Positions 20,031 through 28,379 of a stretch of DNA of 64,000 nt are shown piece after piece. The position numbers and the translations under genes were made by a program. The DNA lies in contig NZ_CP096255.1 of NCBI RefSeq assembly GCF_011516635.5, positions 1,920,501 through 1,984,500 of the forward strand, read 5' to 3'. Under the pieces are notes generated by a model. The model saw only the letters and a list, made by a program, of their open reading frames with translations, did no database searches and was not told where the DNA came from. The stretch comes from Bradyrhizobium barranii subsp. apii (GTDB lineage Bacteria > Pseudomonadota > Alphaproteobacteria > Rhizobiales > Xanthobacteraceae). Each line of letters begins with the position of its first letter. Position 1 is the stretch's first letter.

Positions 20031-20555
20031 GTGAGCAAAGCCCCCACCAAGGTCTCGCCCGATCTCGATACCCCCACCGATCTGTCGCCCGATGGGGTCA
20101 AGAAGGTCTCTGAGGCGCTCAACGTACTTCTGGCTGATGCGTTCGCGCTCTATCTGAAGACCAAGAATTTCCACTGGCACATCAGCGGCCGGCATTTCCG
20201 CGACTACCATCTGCTGCTCGACGAGCAGTCCGACCAGATCTTCGCCACCACCGACCAGCTCGCCGAACGCGTCCGCAAGATCGGCGGCACCACGCTGAAG
20301 TCGATCGGCCAGGTCGCCAAGCTCCAGACAATCAAGGACAACAACGAGGACTACGTCCCGCCGCGCGAGATGCTGCGCGAGCTGATGCAGGACAACAAGC
20401 ACGTCGCGAGCGCGATGCGTAAGGCGCACGAGGTCTGCGACGACGCCGGCGATGTCGCCAGCGCCAGCATCCTCGAAAACTTCATCGACGAGACCGAGCG
20501 CCGGACGTGGTTCCTGTTCGAGGCCACCCGCCAGGAAGGCGGCAACGAGGCGTAG
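20031..20555 (+). CDS. dps: Dps-family ferritin-like DNA protection protein
   Basis: The product is 174 residues from GTG 20031, with AGGAAGG eight bases upstream. An in-frame extension to 19914 is not protein-like. The four-helix Dps core carries the ferroxidase residues in KNFHWHISGRHFRDYHLLLD (His, His, Asp) and DEQSDQIFATTDQLAERV (Asp/Glu). The C-terminal helix is ENFIDETERRTWFLFEATR. It forms dodecamers that oxidise iron with peroxide and protect DNA. The N-terminus is Ser/Pro/Thr-rich with only a few Lys, so DNA binding may be weak. Confidence 0.93.
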   Translation: MSKAPTKVSPDLDTPTDLSPDGVKKVSEALNVLLADAFALYLKTKNFHWHISGRHFRDYHLLLDEQSDQIFATTDQLAERVRKIGGTTLKSIGQVAKLQTIKDNNEDYVPPREMLRELMQDNKHVASAMRKAHEVCDDAGDVASASILENFIDETERRTWFLFEATRQEGGNEA

Positions 20556-20564
20556 GGAATTGCG

Positions 20565-20663
20565 GAGGGTGGGCAAAGGCGCGCTTCTTGCGCGCCGTGC
20601 CCACCATCTAACCTTGCGACTTGAACTGATTGGTGGGCACGCTCCGCTTTGCCCACCCTACGG
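20565..20663. repeat. Palindromic GTGGGCA-type intergenic repeat
   Basis: GGGTGGGCAAAGGCGCGC, then GCGCGCCGTGCCCACC form one stem. GGTGGGCACGCTCCGC, then TTTGCCCACCCTAC mirror it. The whole is a nested palindrome of a type common between genes of this group. It separates dps from the convergent cupin gene. Confidence 0.6.
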
Positions 20664-20671
20664 CGTCGCGC

Positions 20672-21199
20672 TTATGGCCGGCTCCACAGCCTCATCAACG
20701 CCCCGTTCTTGCCCGTCACCGGATCGGCCGGCGGCAGCGCGACCTCGGGAATCGTCTTCAGTGCCCTGGCATGGTTCTCCGGCGTTGCCCGCGTCACCAC
20801 CATCTTCGCTCCCGGCGGATAGGCGCCGATGATGCAGAAATCGTCGCTCGCGCTGATGCACTGATGCCCCGTGCCGGCCGGCAGGATCGCGATGTCGCCC
20901 GCCTTGATCTCCAGCTCCTGGCCATGATCGCCGCCGAAGCGGACGCGGGCACTTCCGCGCGCGACGCCGAGCACCTCATGCACCGTCGCGTGATAGTGCA
21001 GATAGTCGTAGACGCCGTTGCGCCACGTGCCGCCCCAGCTATTCGCTTCGAACAGGTTTTCGATGGTCTCCTCGGGACGCCTGTAATCGAGCTTCACCGC
21101 ACCCTGATAGACCAGGAAGGGAAGGATGTTGTTCGGCACGAGCCCGTCATCTTTGAACACGATGGCGCGTGGCTCGGCATTGTCGCGGACAACTGACAT
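20672..21199 (-). CDS. Cupin-domain protein (YjlB-like)
   Basis: This 175-residue single cupin begins MSVVRDNAEPRAIVFKDDG. The first cupin motif is in YDYLHYHATVHEVLGVARGS (H-x-H then E after several residues). The second is in GDIAILPAGTGHQC with its conserved His. These residues normally bind one metal ion. The overall layout, with an N-terminal FLVYQGAVKL and a C-terminal LKTIPEVALPPADP, matches the YjlB group, whose reaction is unknown. It is downstream of carA on the same strand but separated by a hairpin. Confidence 0.8.
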   Translation of the reverse strand: MSVVRDNAEPRAIVFKDDGLVPNNILPFLVYQGAVKLDYRRPEETIENLFEANSWGGTWRNGVYDYLHYHATVHEVLGVARGSARVRFGGDHGQELEIKAGDIAILPAGTGHQCISASDDFCIIGAYPPGAKMVVTRATPENHARALKTIPEVALPPADPVTGKNGALMRLWSRP

Positions 21200-21297
21200 G
21201 GCAGGGCTCCTGCGTGAGCGTAGCAGGAATCAACGAGGGGCGTGAGACGACGTTCCTTGCGTCCAGGCGAACCGCAGCGTCGAGCCCGGAATGACAA

Positions 21298-21321
21298 GAG
21301 CCCGGGTCAAGGCCCGGGCTC
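21298..21321 (-). terminator. GC hairpin downstream of carA
   Basis: GAGCCCGGG and CCCGGGCTC form a perfect nine-base stem 34 bases after the carA stop. On the minus strand it is followed by TTGTCATT, a weak T run, so it is a probable but imperfect terminator. Confidence 0.5.
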
Positions 21322-21354
21322 GATGTCGTCAAGGCAACTGCAGGAGAGCCAGCG

Positions 21355-22545
<1,191 letters not shown>

Positions 22546-22691
22546 GAGCCCGGTTCATAGTCCGGGCCGGCGCCGCCGTCAAAGCGGACGAGCGCCGATT
22601 CACATGCGTTTTTGCATATTTGACAGGTCCCCTCAGGCACTTAAGCTTGGCAGAATAATTTCCGCCAATTTCCCGGGCTTGCGAGGCAATA

Positions 22692-23420
22692 ATGGACCAG
22701 ACCACCCCGCTTCTGCTGGTTCCGGGGTTGGCCTCCTCGGCCCGGATCTACGCCCCGGTGGTGCCGGCACTCTGGCGGTTCGGCCCGGTGATGATTGCCA
22801 ATCATATCCGCGACGACAGCATGGCGGCGATCGCCCGGCGCGTGCTGAGCGAGGCCCCGCCGCGCTTCGCGCTCGCCGGCCACTCCATGGGCGGCTATAT
22901 CGCGCTCGAGATCATGCGCCAGGCGCCCGAGCGGGTTTTGAAGCTCGCGCTGATCAACACCCAGGCCCGGCCCGATACACCTGAAGCGACCGCGCGCCGC
23001 TGCGCCCTGATGGAACGGGCGAGGCGCGGCGAGCTGAGCGCGGCGCGTGAGGAGATGTTTCCGGAGCTGGTGCATCCCTCGCGACGCGACGATGCCGGCA
23101 TTCGAAAGCTCGTGCACGAGCAGGGCGAGGACGTCGGGGTCGAAGGCTATCTGCGGCAGCAGACCGCGATCATTGCGCGGGTGGATTCACGGCCGACGCT
23201 GGCGACGATCAAATGCCCGACGCTGGTGCTGACAGGCGATCAGGACAACACGATTCCGAACGCGTTCTCCAAGGAGATGGCGGAGGGCATAGCGGGCGCG
23301 AGGCTGGTGATCCTGGCCAATTGCGGACATCTGCCGCAGCCGGAGCAGCCCGAGGCGACGACGCGAGCGCTGGTCGAATGGCTGGGAGCCCCGGTTGTCT
23401 CGGGGCCGCGAACGGCCTAG
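22692..23420 (+). CDS. Alpha/beta-fold hydrolase
   Basis: This 242-residue alpha/beta hydrolase starts MDQTTPLLLVPGLASSARIY. The oxyanion region is LVPGLASSA and the nucleophile elbow is FALAGHSMGGYIAL (Ser). The acid is probably in VLTGDQDNTIP (Asp) and the base in ANCGHLPQPEQP (His). The triad is complete. The substrate is unknown; esters or lactones are usual. The gene is 33 bases upstream of the YqeY-like gene, same strand, and may share a transcript. Confidence 0.85.
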   Translation: MDQTTPLLLVPGLASSARIYAPVVPALWRFGPVMIANHIRDDSMAAIARRVLSEAPPRFALAGHSMGGYIALEIMRQAPERVLKLALINTQARPDTPEATARRCALMERARRGELSAAREEMFPELVHPSRRDDAGIRKLVHEQGEDVGVEGYLRQQTAIIARVDSRPTLATIKCPTLVLTGDQDNTIPNAFSKEMAEGIAGARLVILANCGHLPQPEQPEATTRALVEWLGAPVVSGPRTA

Positions 23421-23453
23421 ATCAGGCGTCGGATATTCGAAGGGATTACGATC

Positions 23454-23909
23454 ATGCTGCGCGACGACATCAACAACGCGGTCAAGGAGGCCATGAAGGC
23501 CAAGGACGAGCGCAAGCTGTCCACCCTGCGCATGGTCAATTCGACCATCAAGAACGCCGACATCGAGGCGCGCGGCAACGGCAAGCCGCCGCTGTCGGAC
23601 GCCGACCTGCTCGGCGTCTTTCAGAAGATGATCAAGCAGCGCCAGGAGTCGGTCGAGCTCTACGACAAGGGCGGCCGTGCCGAGCTCGCTGCCCAGGAGC
23701 GCGAGGAGATCGCGGTGATCTCGGCCTATCTGCCGAAGCAGATGTCGGACGACGAAGTGAAGAAGGCGATCGCGGATGCGATCGCGGAGACGGGCGCTGC
23801 CGGCATGAAGGACATGGGCAAGGTGATCGCGGTGTTGCGCGCGAAGTACGCCGGCCAGATGGATTTCGGCAAGGCCAGTGGCCTGGTGAAGGCCGCGCTG
23901 ACGGGCTAG
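23454..23909 (+). CDS. GatB/YqeY-domain protein
   Basis: This 151-residue all-helical protein of the YqeY family resembles the C-terminal tRNA-binding domain of the amidotransferase GatB. Diagnostic stretches are MLRDDINNAVKEAMKAKDE, KLSTLRMVNSTIKNADIEAR, ISAYLPKQMSDDEVKKAI and MKDMGKVIAVLRAKYAGQMD, ending in ASGLVKAALTG. In many alphaproteobacteria this gene lies near carA and the primase gene, as here. Its role is not established, though a tRNA-related one is assumed. Confidence 0.92.
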   Translation: MLRDDINNAVKEAMKAKDERKLSTLRMVNSTIKNADIEARGNGKPPLSDADLLGVFQKMIKQRQESVELYDKGGRAELAAQEREEIAVISAYLPKQMSDDEVKKAIADAIAETGAAGMKDMGKVIAVLRAKYAGQMDFGKASGLVKAALTG

Positions 23910-23917
23910 CTTCCTCC

Positions 23918-24061
23918 CTCTCCCCTTGCGGGAGAGAGTGCCTCGCGAAGCGAGGCGGGTGAGGGGTCTCTCTCCGCGGGCGACCCTCTCGCAGTAGTTT
24001 CCGCGGAGAGAAACCCCTCATCCGGCGCTTCGCGCCACCTTCTCCCGCAAGGGGAGAAGGG
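23918..24061. repeat. Long inverted repeat downstream of the YqeY-like gene
   Basis: CTCTCCCCTTGCGGGAGAG near 23924 and CTTCTCCCGCAAGGGGAGAA near 24042 are mirror arms. Further matching arms lie inside (GGTGAGGGGT with ACCCCTCA, CTCTCCGCGG with CCGCGGAGAG). The structure can fold as one long cruciform of about 140 bases. Shorter relatives occur near 8812 and 12890. No frame crosses it. Confidence 0.7.
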
Positions 24062-24123
24062 GCACCTTTGATGGCGCTGCAATCCGGTCTACTCTCTCCC
24101 GCAGAAACAATCGGGGGCAACCG

Positions 24124-25266
24124 ATGACCGGCGCCATCAAACCGTTTCGCATCGCCATCAGCGACGACATTCTCACCGACCTCAAATCCCGCCTCGCCCG
24201 CACGCGCTGGCCGGAGGCGGAGCTGGTCGAGGACTGGAGCCAGGGCGCGCCGCTGAAATGGATTCAGGAGATCTGCGCCTACTGGGCCAACAGCTATGAC
24301 TGGCGCGCCCGCGAGGCAAAGCTCAACCGCTTCGACCAGTTCACCACCGAGATCGACGGGCTCGACATCCACTTCCTGCATGCGCGCTCGAAGGAGCCAT
24401 CGGCGCTGCCGCTGATCATCACCCATGGCTGGCCAGGGTCGATTGTCGAATTCCAGAAGGTGATCGCGCCGCTGGTCGATCCTGCCGCGCATGGCGGTAA
24501 TCCTGCGGATGCGTTTCACGTGATCTGCCCGTCGCTGCCGGGCTTTGGCTTCTCCGCCAAGCCAAAGACCACCGGTTGGGGCGTCGACCGCATCGCCGCG
24601 ACCTGGGCGAAGCTGATGGATCGGCTCGGCTACGCGCGTTACGGCGCGCAGGGTGGCGACTGGGGCTCGGCGGTGACGACATCGCTGGGCGCGCAGGACG
24701 CCGAGCATTGCGCCGGCATTCACATCACGCTCGCCTTCAACGCGGCACCGAAGGTCGAGGGCGAGCCGACGGCAGAAGAGAAGCGCGCGCTCGCCGGCCT
24801 GAAGCATTATGTCGATCTCGATTCCGGGTATTCCAAGCAGCAATCGACGCGGCCGCAGACGCTCGGCTATGGCCTGACGGATTCGCCGAGCGGGCAGGCG
24901 GCCTGGATTTTGGAAAAATTCTGGGCCTGGACTGATTGCAACGGCGATCCCGAAAACATTTTTGACAAGGACGAGCTGCTCGACAACGTCATGCTCTATT
25001 GGGCGACGGAGACGGCGACCTCCTCCGCACGGCTCTACTGGGAGAGTTTTGGCAAGCGCCGCACCACGCCCAAGGTCAACGTGTCGACCGGCGTCGCTGT
25101 GTTCCCCAAGGAGATCATCACGCCGGTCAGGCGCTGGATGGAGCCGAACTTTCCTAACATCACGCACTGGAGCGAGATGGGGAAGGGCGGGCATTTCGCC
25201 GCATTCGAGCAGCCGGAGCTGTATGTTGGCGACGTCAGGAAATTCTTCCAGACGGTGCGCCGTTAG
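24124..25266 (+). CDS. Epoxide hydrolase-type alpha/beta hydrolase (EHN domain)
   Basis: The product is 380 residues. Residues 5-110 form the epoxide-hydrolase N-terminal domain (FRIAISDDILTDLKSRLART, then WPEAELVEDWSQGAPL). The catalytic part has the oxyanion motif THGWPGSIVEF, the nucleophile Asp in AQGGDWGSAVT, and the His base in KGGHFAAFEQPEL. The acid is probably in the DLDSGYSKQQ or VFPKEI region. The enzyme would open epoxides to diols, with substrate unknown. It precedes an acyl-CoA synthetase on the same strand, and a repeat lies between them. Confidence 0.88.
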   Translation: MTGAIKPFRIAISDDILTDLKSRLARTRWPEAELVEDWSQGAPLKWIQEICAYWANSYDWRAREAKLNRFDQFTTEIDGLDIHFLHARSKEPSALPLIITHGWPGSIVEFQKVIAPLVDPAAHGGNPADAFHVICPSLPGFGFSAKPKTTGWGVDRIAATWAKLMDRLGYARYGAQGGDWGSAVTTSLGAQDAEHCAGIHITLAFNAAPKVEGEPTAEEKRALAGLKHYVDLDSGYSKQQSTRPQTLGYGLTDSPSGQAAWILEKFWAWTDCNGDPENIFDKDELLDNVMLYWATETATSSARLYWESFGKRRTTPKVNVSTGVAVFPKEIITPVRRWMEPNFPNITHWSEMGKGGHFAAFEQPELYVGDVRKFFQTVRR

Positions 25267-25282
25267 GGGATGCCTCCGCATC

Positions 25283-25370
25283 GTCATGCCCGGGCTTGTC
25301 CCGGGCTCCCACGCGCTTAAACTCAGGTCGAAACAAGAACGTGGATGGCCGGGACACGCCCGGCCGTGAC
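25283..25370. repeat. GC-rich palindromic repeat
   Basis: GTCATGCCCGGGCTTGTC followed by CCGGGC forms one stem. GGCCGGGACACGCCCGGCC forms a second about 60 bases on. This two-stem pattern with CATG edges recurs at 48147 and 54083. Confidence 0.55.
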
Positions 25371-25390
25371 GACGCTGCCGGGAAACGACC

Positions 25391-27001
25391 ATGCTGACCG
25401 AAGCCGCAACCTACGACGAGCTCTATCGTAACTTCCGCTGGGACGTCCCGGCGCGCTTCAACATGGCGGAAGCGTGCTGCGACCGCCATGCCGACGGCAC
25501 GGGCCGCCTCGCGCTGCTCTATGTCGACGAGAACGGCGCAACCACGCGCACCTCGTTCGACGAGGTCGCGGAGATGTCGCGCCGTTTCGCCAATGTGCTG
25601 AAAGCCGATGGGCTCGTGCGCGGCGACCGCGTCGCGGTGTTCCTGTCGCAGTCGCTGGAGCTGCCGATCGCGCATATGGCCGCGTTCCGCTCCGGGCTGA
25701 TCTCGATCCCGCTGTTCTCGCTGTTCGGCGAGGACGCGCTGGAATTCCGCCTGTCGAATTCGCAAGCAAGAGCCATCATCACTGATGAGGCGGGCTGGGA
25801 GAAGCTCACGAAGGTCCGCGATCGGCTGCCCTATCTGCAGGACATCTATGTCACGAGCGGCGCCGTCCACGCCGGCGCAAAACCGTTCTGGCCGGCGATC
25901 GAAACCGCGTCCGAGGACTTTGCGACCGTCGACACCTCCGCCGATGACCCCGCCCTGATCATCTACACGTCAGGCACGACAGGCAATCCGAAGGGCGCGC
26001 TGCATGCGCATCGCGTCGTGCTCGGCCACTTGCCGAATGTCGAGATGTGCCACAACTTCTTGCCGCGCCCCGGCGATCTCATGTGGACGCCGGCGGACTG
26101 GGCGTGGATCGGCGGCCTCGTCAACGGCCTGTTCGCGTTCTGGTATCACGGCATCCCCCTGGTCGGTCACCGCGCGCGAAAGTTTGAGCCGCAGGCGGCA
26201 ATGGAGATGATGGCCGACCTCGGTGTCCGCAACGTCTTCCTGCCGCCGACCGCGCTGAAGCTGATGCGGCAGGCCGGCGTGAAGCATCCAGGCGTCAAGC
26301 TGCGCAGCATTTTCACCGGCGGTGAATCGCTCGGCGGCGAGCTGCTCGGCTGGGTGCGCGAGACGTTTGGCATCGATGCGCATGAGGTGTTCGGCCAAAC
26401 CGAGTGCAATCTCGTGATCGGCAGCAACTCCAACCTGTTTCCGATCCGCCCGGGGTCGATGGGCAAGGCGACGCCGGGCTTCGACGTCCGCATCGTCAAC
26501 GACAAGGGCGAGGAGCTGCCCACGGGGCAGCGCGGCATCATCGGCGTGCGCCAGCCATGCCCGTGTACGATGCTTGAATACTGGCGCAATCCGGACGCGA
26601 CGGCGAAGAAATATGCCGGCGAATTCCTGCTGACCGGCGATCTCGGTACGCGGGATGAGGACGGCTATTTCTGGTATGTCAGCCGCGAGGATGACGTCAT
26701 CACCACCGCCGGCTATCGCGTCGGCCCGTCCGAGATCGAGCACACGCTGATGAAGCATCCGTCGGTGGCGATGGCGGCGGTGGTCGGCATCCCCGATCCG
26801 ATCCGCACCGAATCGATCAAGGCCTGGATCGTGCTGCGTCCCGGCTTCGCGGCAAGCGACACGCTCGCGCGCGAAATCCAGGAGTTCGTGAAGGTGCAAC
26901 TCGCCGCGCACGAATATCCGCGCTTCGTCGAGTTCGCGGAGACACTGCCGATGACGGCGACGGGCAAGGTGCTGCGGCGCGAGCTGCGGGCGCGGGGTTA
27001 G
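25391..27001 (+). CDS. AMP-binding acyl-CoA synthetase (short/medium-chain type)
   Basis: This 536-residue ANL-superfamily enzyme activates a carboxylic acid with ATP to the adenylate and then the CoA ester. The P-loop motif is LIIYTSGTTGNPKGALHAHR. Others are HEVFGQTECNLVIGS (A5, Q-T-E), LLTGDLGTRDEDGYFWYV (A7), TTAGYRVGPSEIEHTL (A8), and the catalytic Lys in TATGKVLRREL (A10). The pattern is nearest to acetyl/propionyl or benzoate-like ligases of alphaproteobacteria, but the substrate cannot be fixed. The stop is 13 bases before the MarR-type gene, suggesting an operon. Confidence 0.88.
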   Translation: MLTEAATYDELYRNFRWDVPARFNMAEACCDRHADGTGRLALLYVDENGATTRTSFDEVAEMSRRFANVLKADGLVRGDRVAVFLSQSLELPIAHMAAFRSGLISIPLFSLFGEDALEFRLSNSQARAIITDEAGWEKLTKVRDRLPYLQDIYVTSGAVHAGAKPFWPAIETASEDFATVDTSADDPALIIYTSGTTGNPKGALHAHRVVLGHLPNVEMCHNFLPRPGDLMWTPADWAWIGGLVNGLFAFWYHGIPLVGHRARKFEPQAAMEMMADLGVRNVFLPPTALKLMRQAGVKHPGVKLRSIFTGGESLGGELLGWVRETFGIDAHEVFGQTECNLVIGSNSNLFPIRPGSMGKATPGFDVRIVNDKGEELPTGQRGIIGVRQPCPCTMLEYWRNPDATAKKYAGEFLLTGDLGTRDEDGYFWYVSREDDVITTAGYRVGPSEIEHTLMKHPSVAMAAVVGIPDPIRTESIKAWIVLRPGFAASDTLAREIQEFVKVQLAAHEYPRFVEFAETLPMTATGKVLRRELRARG

Positions 27002-27014
27002 GCTCTTTCAGACA

Positions 27015-27482
27015 ATGGCAAAGACGTCTCAAGCTGCGGGGCTTCACCGCGCCTCACTTCCGAAGCTGCACGATCTCGATGCGGCGCTGGAGCTGATGTA
27101 TTACGGCTGGCGCGGGATGACGCTGGAGGCCGACGAATATCTTGCGAAGCAGGGCCTGTCGCGCCCACACCATCGCATCCTCTACGTGGTGGCGCGCCGG
27201 CCCGATATCGCGATCGGCTCGCTGATCGAGATCCTCGGCATCTCCAAGCAGGCCCTGAATCGGCCGCTCAATCTGCTGCTGGAGCGGAAGCTCCTGACAT
27301 CGAAGCGGGCGCCCGAGCAGCATCGCTCCAAGCTGTTGCGCCTGACGGAGGCCGGGCGACGTATCGAGCAAAAAGCATCGGACCACGAGCGCAAGGTCCT
27401 GCGCGAAGCGTTTGATCGTGCCGGGGCGTCGGGTGCGGCGGCATGGATGGCCGTCATGGGGGCGATCGCCGACAACAACTGA
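27015..27482 (+). CDS. MarR-family transcriptional regulator
   Basis: This 155-residue winged helix protein starts MAKTSQAAGLHRAS. The core includes HRILYVVARRPDIAIGSLIE, then GISKQALNRPLNLLLERKL (recognition helix), and a wing with TSKRAPEQHRSKLLRLTEAG. MarR proteins bind palindromes as dimers and respond to phenolic or fatty ligands. A fitting 23-base palindrome lies just after the gene at 27491-27513. The gene closely follows the acyl-CoA synthetase, so its ligand could be that enzyme's substrate or product, which is inference. Confidence 0.88.
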   Translation: MAKTSQAAGLHRASLPKLHDLDAALELMYYGWRGMTLEADEYLAKQGLSRPHHRILYVVARRPDIAIGSLIEILGISKQALNRPLNLLLERKLLTSKRAPEQHRSKLLRLTEAGRRIEQKASDHERKVLREAFDRAGASGAAAWMAVMGAIADNN

Positions 27483-27490
27483 CGGTTTCT

Positions 27491-27513
27491 CAAGTCAATA
27501 TAGTTGACATGAG
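27491..27513. promoter_or_regulatory. 23-base palindrome, candidate MarR operator overlapping a promoter
   Basis: TCA-N-GTCAA-N5-TTGAC-N-TGA reads as an inverted repeat with all eight positions of each arm matching. It lies eight bases beyond the MarR-type stop and 50 bases before the ATG of the NTF2-like gene. TTGACA is part of it and could be a -35 box. Confidence 0.6.
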
Positions 27514-27562
27514 GCGCGAGCTTTGCCACTTTCCCGGCAACGAGCCAGGGGAGGGCTCCGCA

Positions 27563-27931
27563 ATGAGCGGACGGAAAATGGATCGCGCAGCCGCCGAGCG
27601 CTTTGTCGCGGCATGGTGCGCGAGCTGGTGCCGGGTCGATATCGACGCGGTCGTCGCGCATTTCGCCGACGACGCGCAGATGCGCAGCCCTCTGGCACTA
27701 TCACTGACCGGTTCTCCGGTCGTCACCGGCGCCGAGAACATCCGCGCTTATTGGCGCGAGGCCTATGGCCACATCGAAAGCGCCGACCTCAAGATCCTGA
27801 GCTGGAGCTGGGACGAGGCGATCGCGCGCCTGACGGTGTGGTGGCAGCTCGGCGACACGCGCGCCAGCGAGTTCATGGATTTCGACGATGCGGGCCGTGT
27901 GGTGCGCAGCGAAGCCTTCTACGGAAAATGA
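27563..27931 (+). CDS. NTF2/SnoaL-like small protein
   Basis: This 122-residue protein has the cone-shaped NTF2-like layout: N-terminal helix AAAERFVAAWCASWCRVDID, then AVVAHFADDAQMRSPLA, and strands with LKILSWSWDEAIARLTVWWQ and ASEFMDFDDAGRVV. This fold covers ketosteroid isomerase-like enzymes and binding proteins. No catalytic pair can be assigned with confidence. The start is ATG 27563, with GGGGAGGG a few bases upstream. The stop overlaps the ATG of the next gene by four bases (ATGA), so the two are translationally coupled and lie behind the MarR-type operator. Confidence 0.75.
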   Translation: MSGRKMDRAAAERFVAAWCASWCRVDIDAVVAHFADDAQMRSPLALSLTGSPVVTGAENIRAYWREAYGHIESADLKILSWSWDEAIARLTVWWQLGDTRASEFMDFDDAGRVVRSEAFYGK

Positions 27932-28377
27932 TCATGCACCTTTCGGATTTCGTCCTGCTCCTCAACACGCTCTGGTTCGGCGGCGCGTTCATCCAGTTCA
28001 GCGTCGCCCAGGGCAACACGCTGAAGATACTCCTGCCGCGCGAAGAGCGCAGCAATCCGATCGCGCCAACGCTGGCGGCCAGCGTGGCGTTCCTGGGCGG
28101 AATGAATCTGCCGATCGGGCTTTTGTCGTTCTATCTTCTGGCCGCCCGTCCGGCTTTCTTCCAGCCGATCGAGGCGCAGCTCGCGCTGTTCCTGTTCTTT
28201 GCCGCCTGCCACTTCAGCCAGTTCGCCTATAACCTTCCGGTCCTGATGCGCGGAGGGCGCGTCGGGGTGGCCTACTGGCCCGTGCTGAAAGGTCCGATGC
28301 TCAGGATCTTCGTCATCGACGCGGCTCTGTTCGTAGCCAATCTCGGCGTAGCGCTCCGGCTGGCGTTCTCCTCCTGA
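27928..28377 (+). CDS. Four-span integral membrane protein
   Basis: This 149-residue protein has four hydrophobic segments: FVLLLNTLWFGGAFIQFSVA, PTLAASVAFLGGMNLPIGLL, QLALFLFFAACHFSQFAYNL and IFVIDAALFVANLGVALRLA. It begins at ATG 27928 in an ATGA overlap with the NTF2-like gene. The family is not recognised. Coupling to the NTF2-like gene and to a MarR-type operator suggests an inducible response, perhaps to a hydrophobic compound. Confidence 0.7.
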   Translation: MIMHLSDFVLLLNTLWFGGAFIQFSVAQGNTLKILLPREERSNPIAPTLAASVAFLGGMNLPIGLLSFYLLAARPAFFQPIEAQLALFLFFAACHFSQFAYNLPVLMRGGRVGVAYWPVLKGPMLRIFVIDAALFVANLGVALRLAFSS

Positions 28378-28379
28378 TT

